Part shown: positions 5,482 through 5,522 of the stretch, in pieces
Layout of the letters: each line of letters starts with the position of its first letter
Numbering within the stretch: the first letter of the stretch is position 1
NCBI GenBank assembly: GCA_028288945.1
Contig: JAQGHH010000555.1
Coordinates: 1-5,522 of the forward strand
Direction of reading: 5' to 3'
DNA length: 5,522 bases
Origin: Phycisphaerales bacterium
GTDB taxonomy: Bacteria; Planctomycetota; Phycisphaerae; Tepidisphaerales; Tepidisphaeraceae
The notes under the pieces: generated by a model
What the model was told of the DNA's origin: nothing
Databases searched by the model: none
What the model saw: only the letters and a program-made list of their open reading frames with translations
Position numbers and translations under genes: made by a program

Positions 5482-5522
5482 ATGGGATGGGAAGACCGAC
5501 AATACTACCGTGACCGCGGCGG
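5482..5522 (+). CDS. Start of a truncated downstream gene, possibly a membrane protease
   Basis: An ATG 34 bases after the Nudix stop opens a frame that reads MGWEDRQYYRDRGG to the window edge, only 13 full codons. The MGWEDRxYYR opening resembles N-termini I associate with rhomboid-type or other intramembrane protease homologues in planctomycete-like bacteria, where a short charged and aromatic cytosolic stretch precedes the first membrane segment. That family guess rests on memory of a short motif only. The ribosome binding site is weak (a GAG about 6 bases upstream). Same-strand position and short spacing suggest co-transcription with the Nudix gene. Confidence 0.5.
   Translation, partial: MGWEDRQYYRDRG

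Overview
The window looks like ordinary chromosomal DNA from a GC-rich bacterium. It holds three genes on the minus strand, transcribed right to left, and one complete plus one truncated gene on the plus strand. Weak or absent Shine-Dalgarno motifs, and an intergenic gap filled with several families of short degenerate repeats (AGTGCTG heptamers, AACCCTTG-like octamers, CCGAATT-like units), remind me of Planctomycetota genomes. That placement is an impression, not a demonstration. No phage, transposon, CRISPR, tRNA or rRNA sequence was seen.

Layout, left to right. Positions 1-1034 (minus) hold the first 344 codons of glucose-6-phosphate isomerase, cut by the window edge. Positions 1035-1350 have no gene but much structure: a near-palindrome touching the pgi start codon, an 11-bp direct repeat, two degenerate repeat clusters, a perfect 13-bp hairpin that fits a minus-strand terminator, a second hairpin followed by a T-rich tract on the plus strand, and a heptamer array. 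Positions 1351-2226 (minus) encode a Cof-type HAD phosphatase whose last codons and stop lie inside the heptamer array. Positions 2227-2439 are an AT-richer spacer. Positions 2440-4707 (minus) encode a 755-residue cation/proton antiporter that closely resembles the plant CHX branch of CPA2, with two universal-stress-like domains after the membrane part. Positions 4708-4907 are a divergent promoter region. Positions 4908-5447 (plus) encode a Nudix hydrolase of the ADP-ribose pyrophosphatase type. From 5482 (plus) a new reading frame probably begins and runs off the edge.

The genes do not form an obvious pathway. Pgi is central carbon metabolism, the HAD enzyme is probably a small-molecule (perhaps sugar) phosphatase, the antiporter handles K+/Na+ and pH homeostasis, and the Nudix enzyme removes ADP-ribose. 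The spacers of 316, 213 and 200 bases suggest mostly separate transcription units rather than a tight operon. I found no convincing evidence for a new multi-gene system. The most notable items are the CHX-like architecture of the antiporter and the repeat- and hairpin-rich pgi/HAD spacer.
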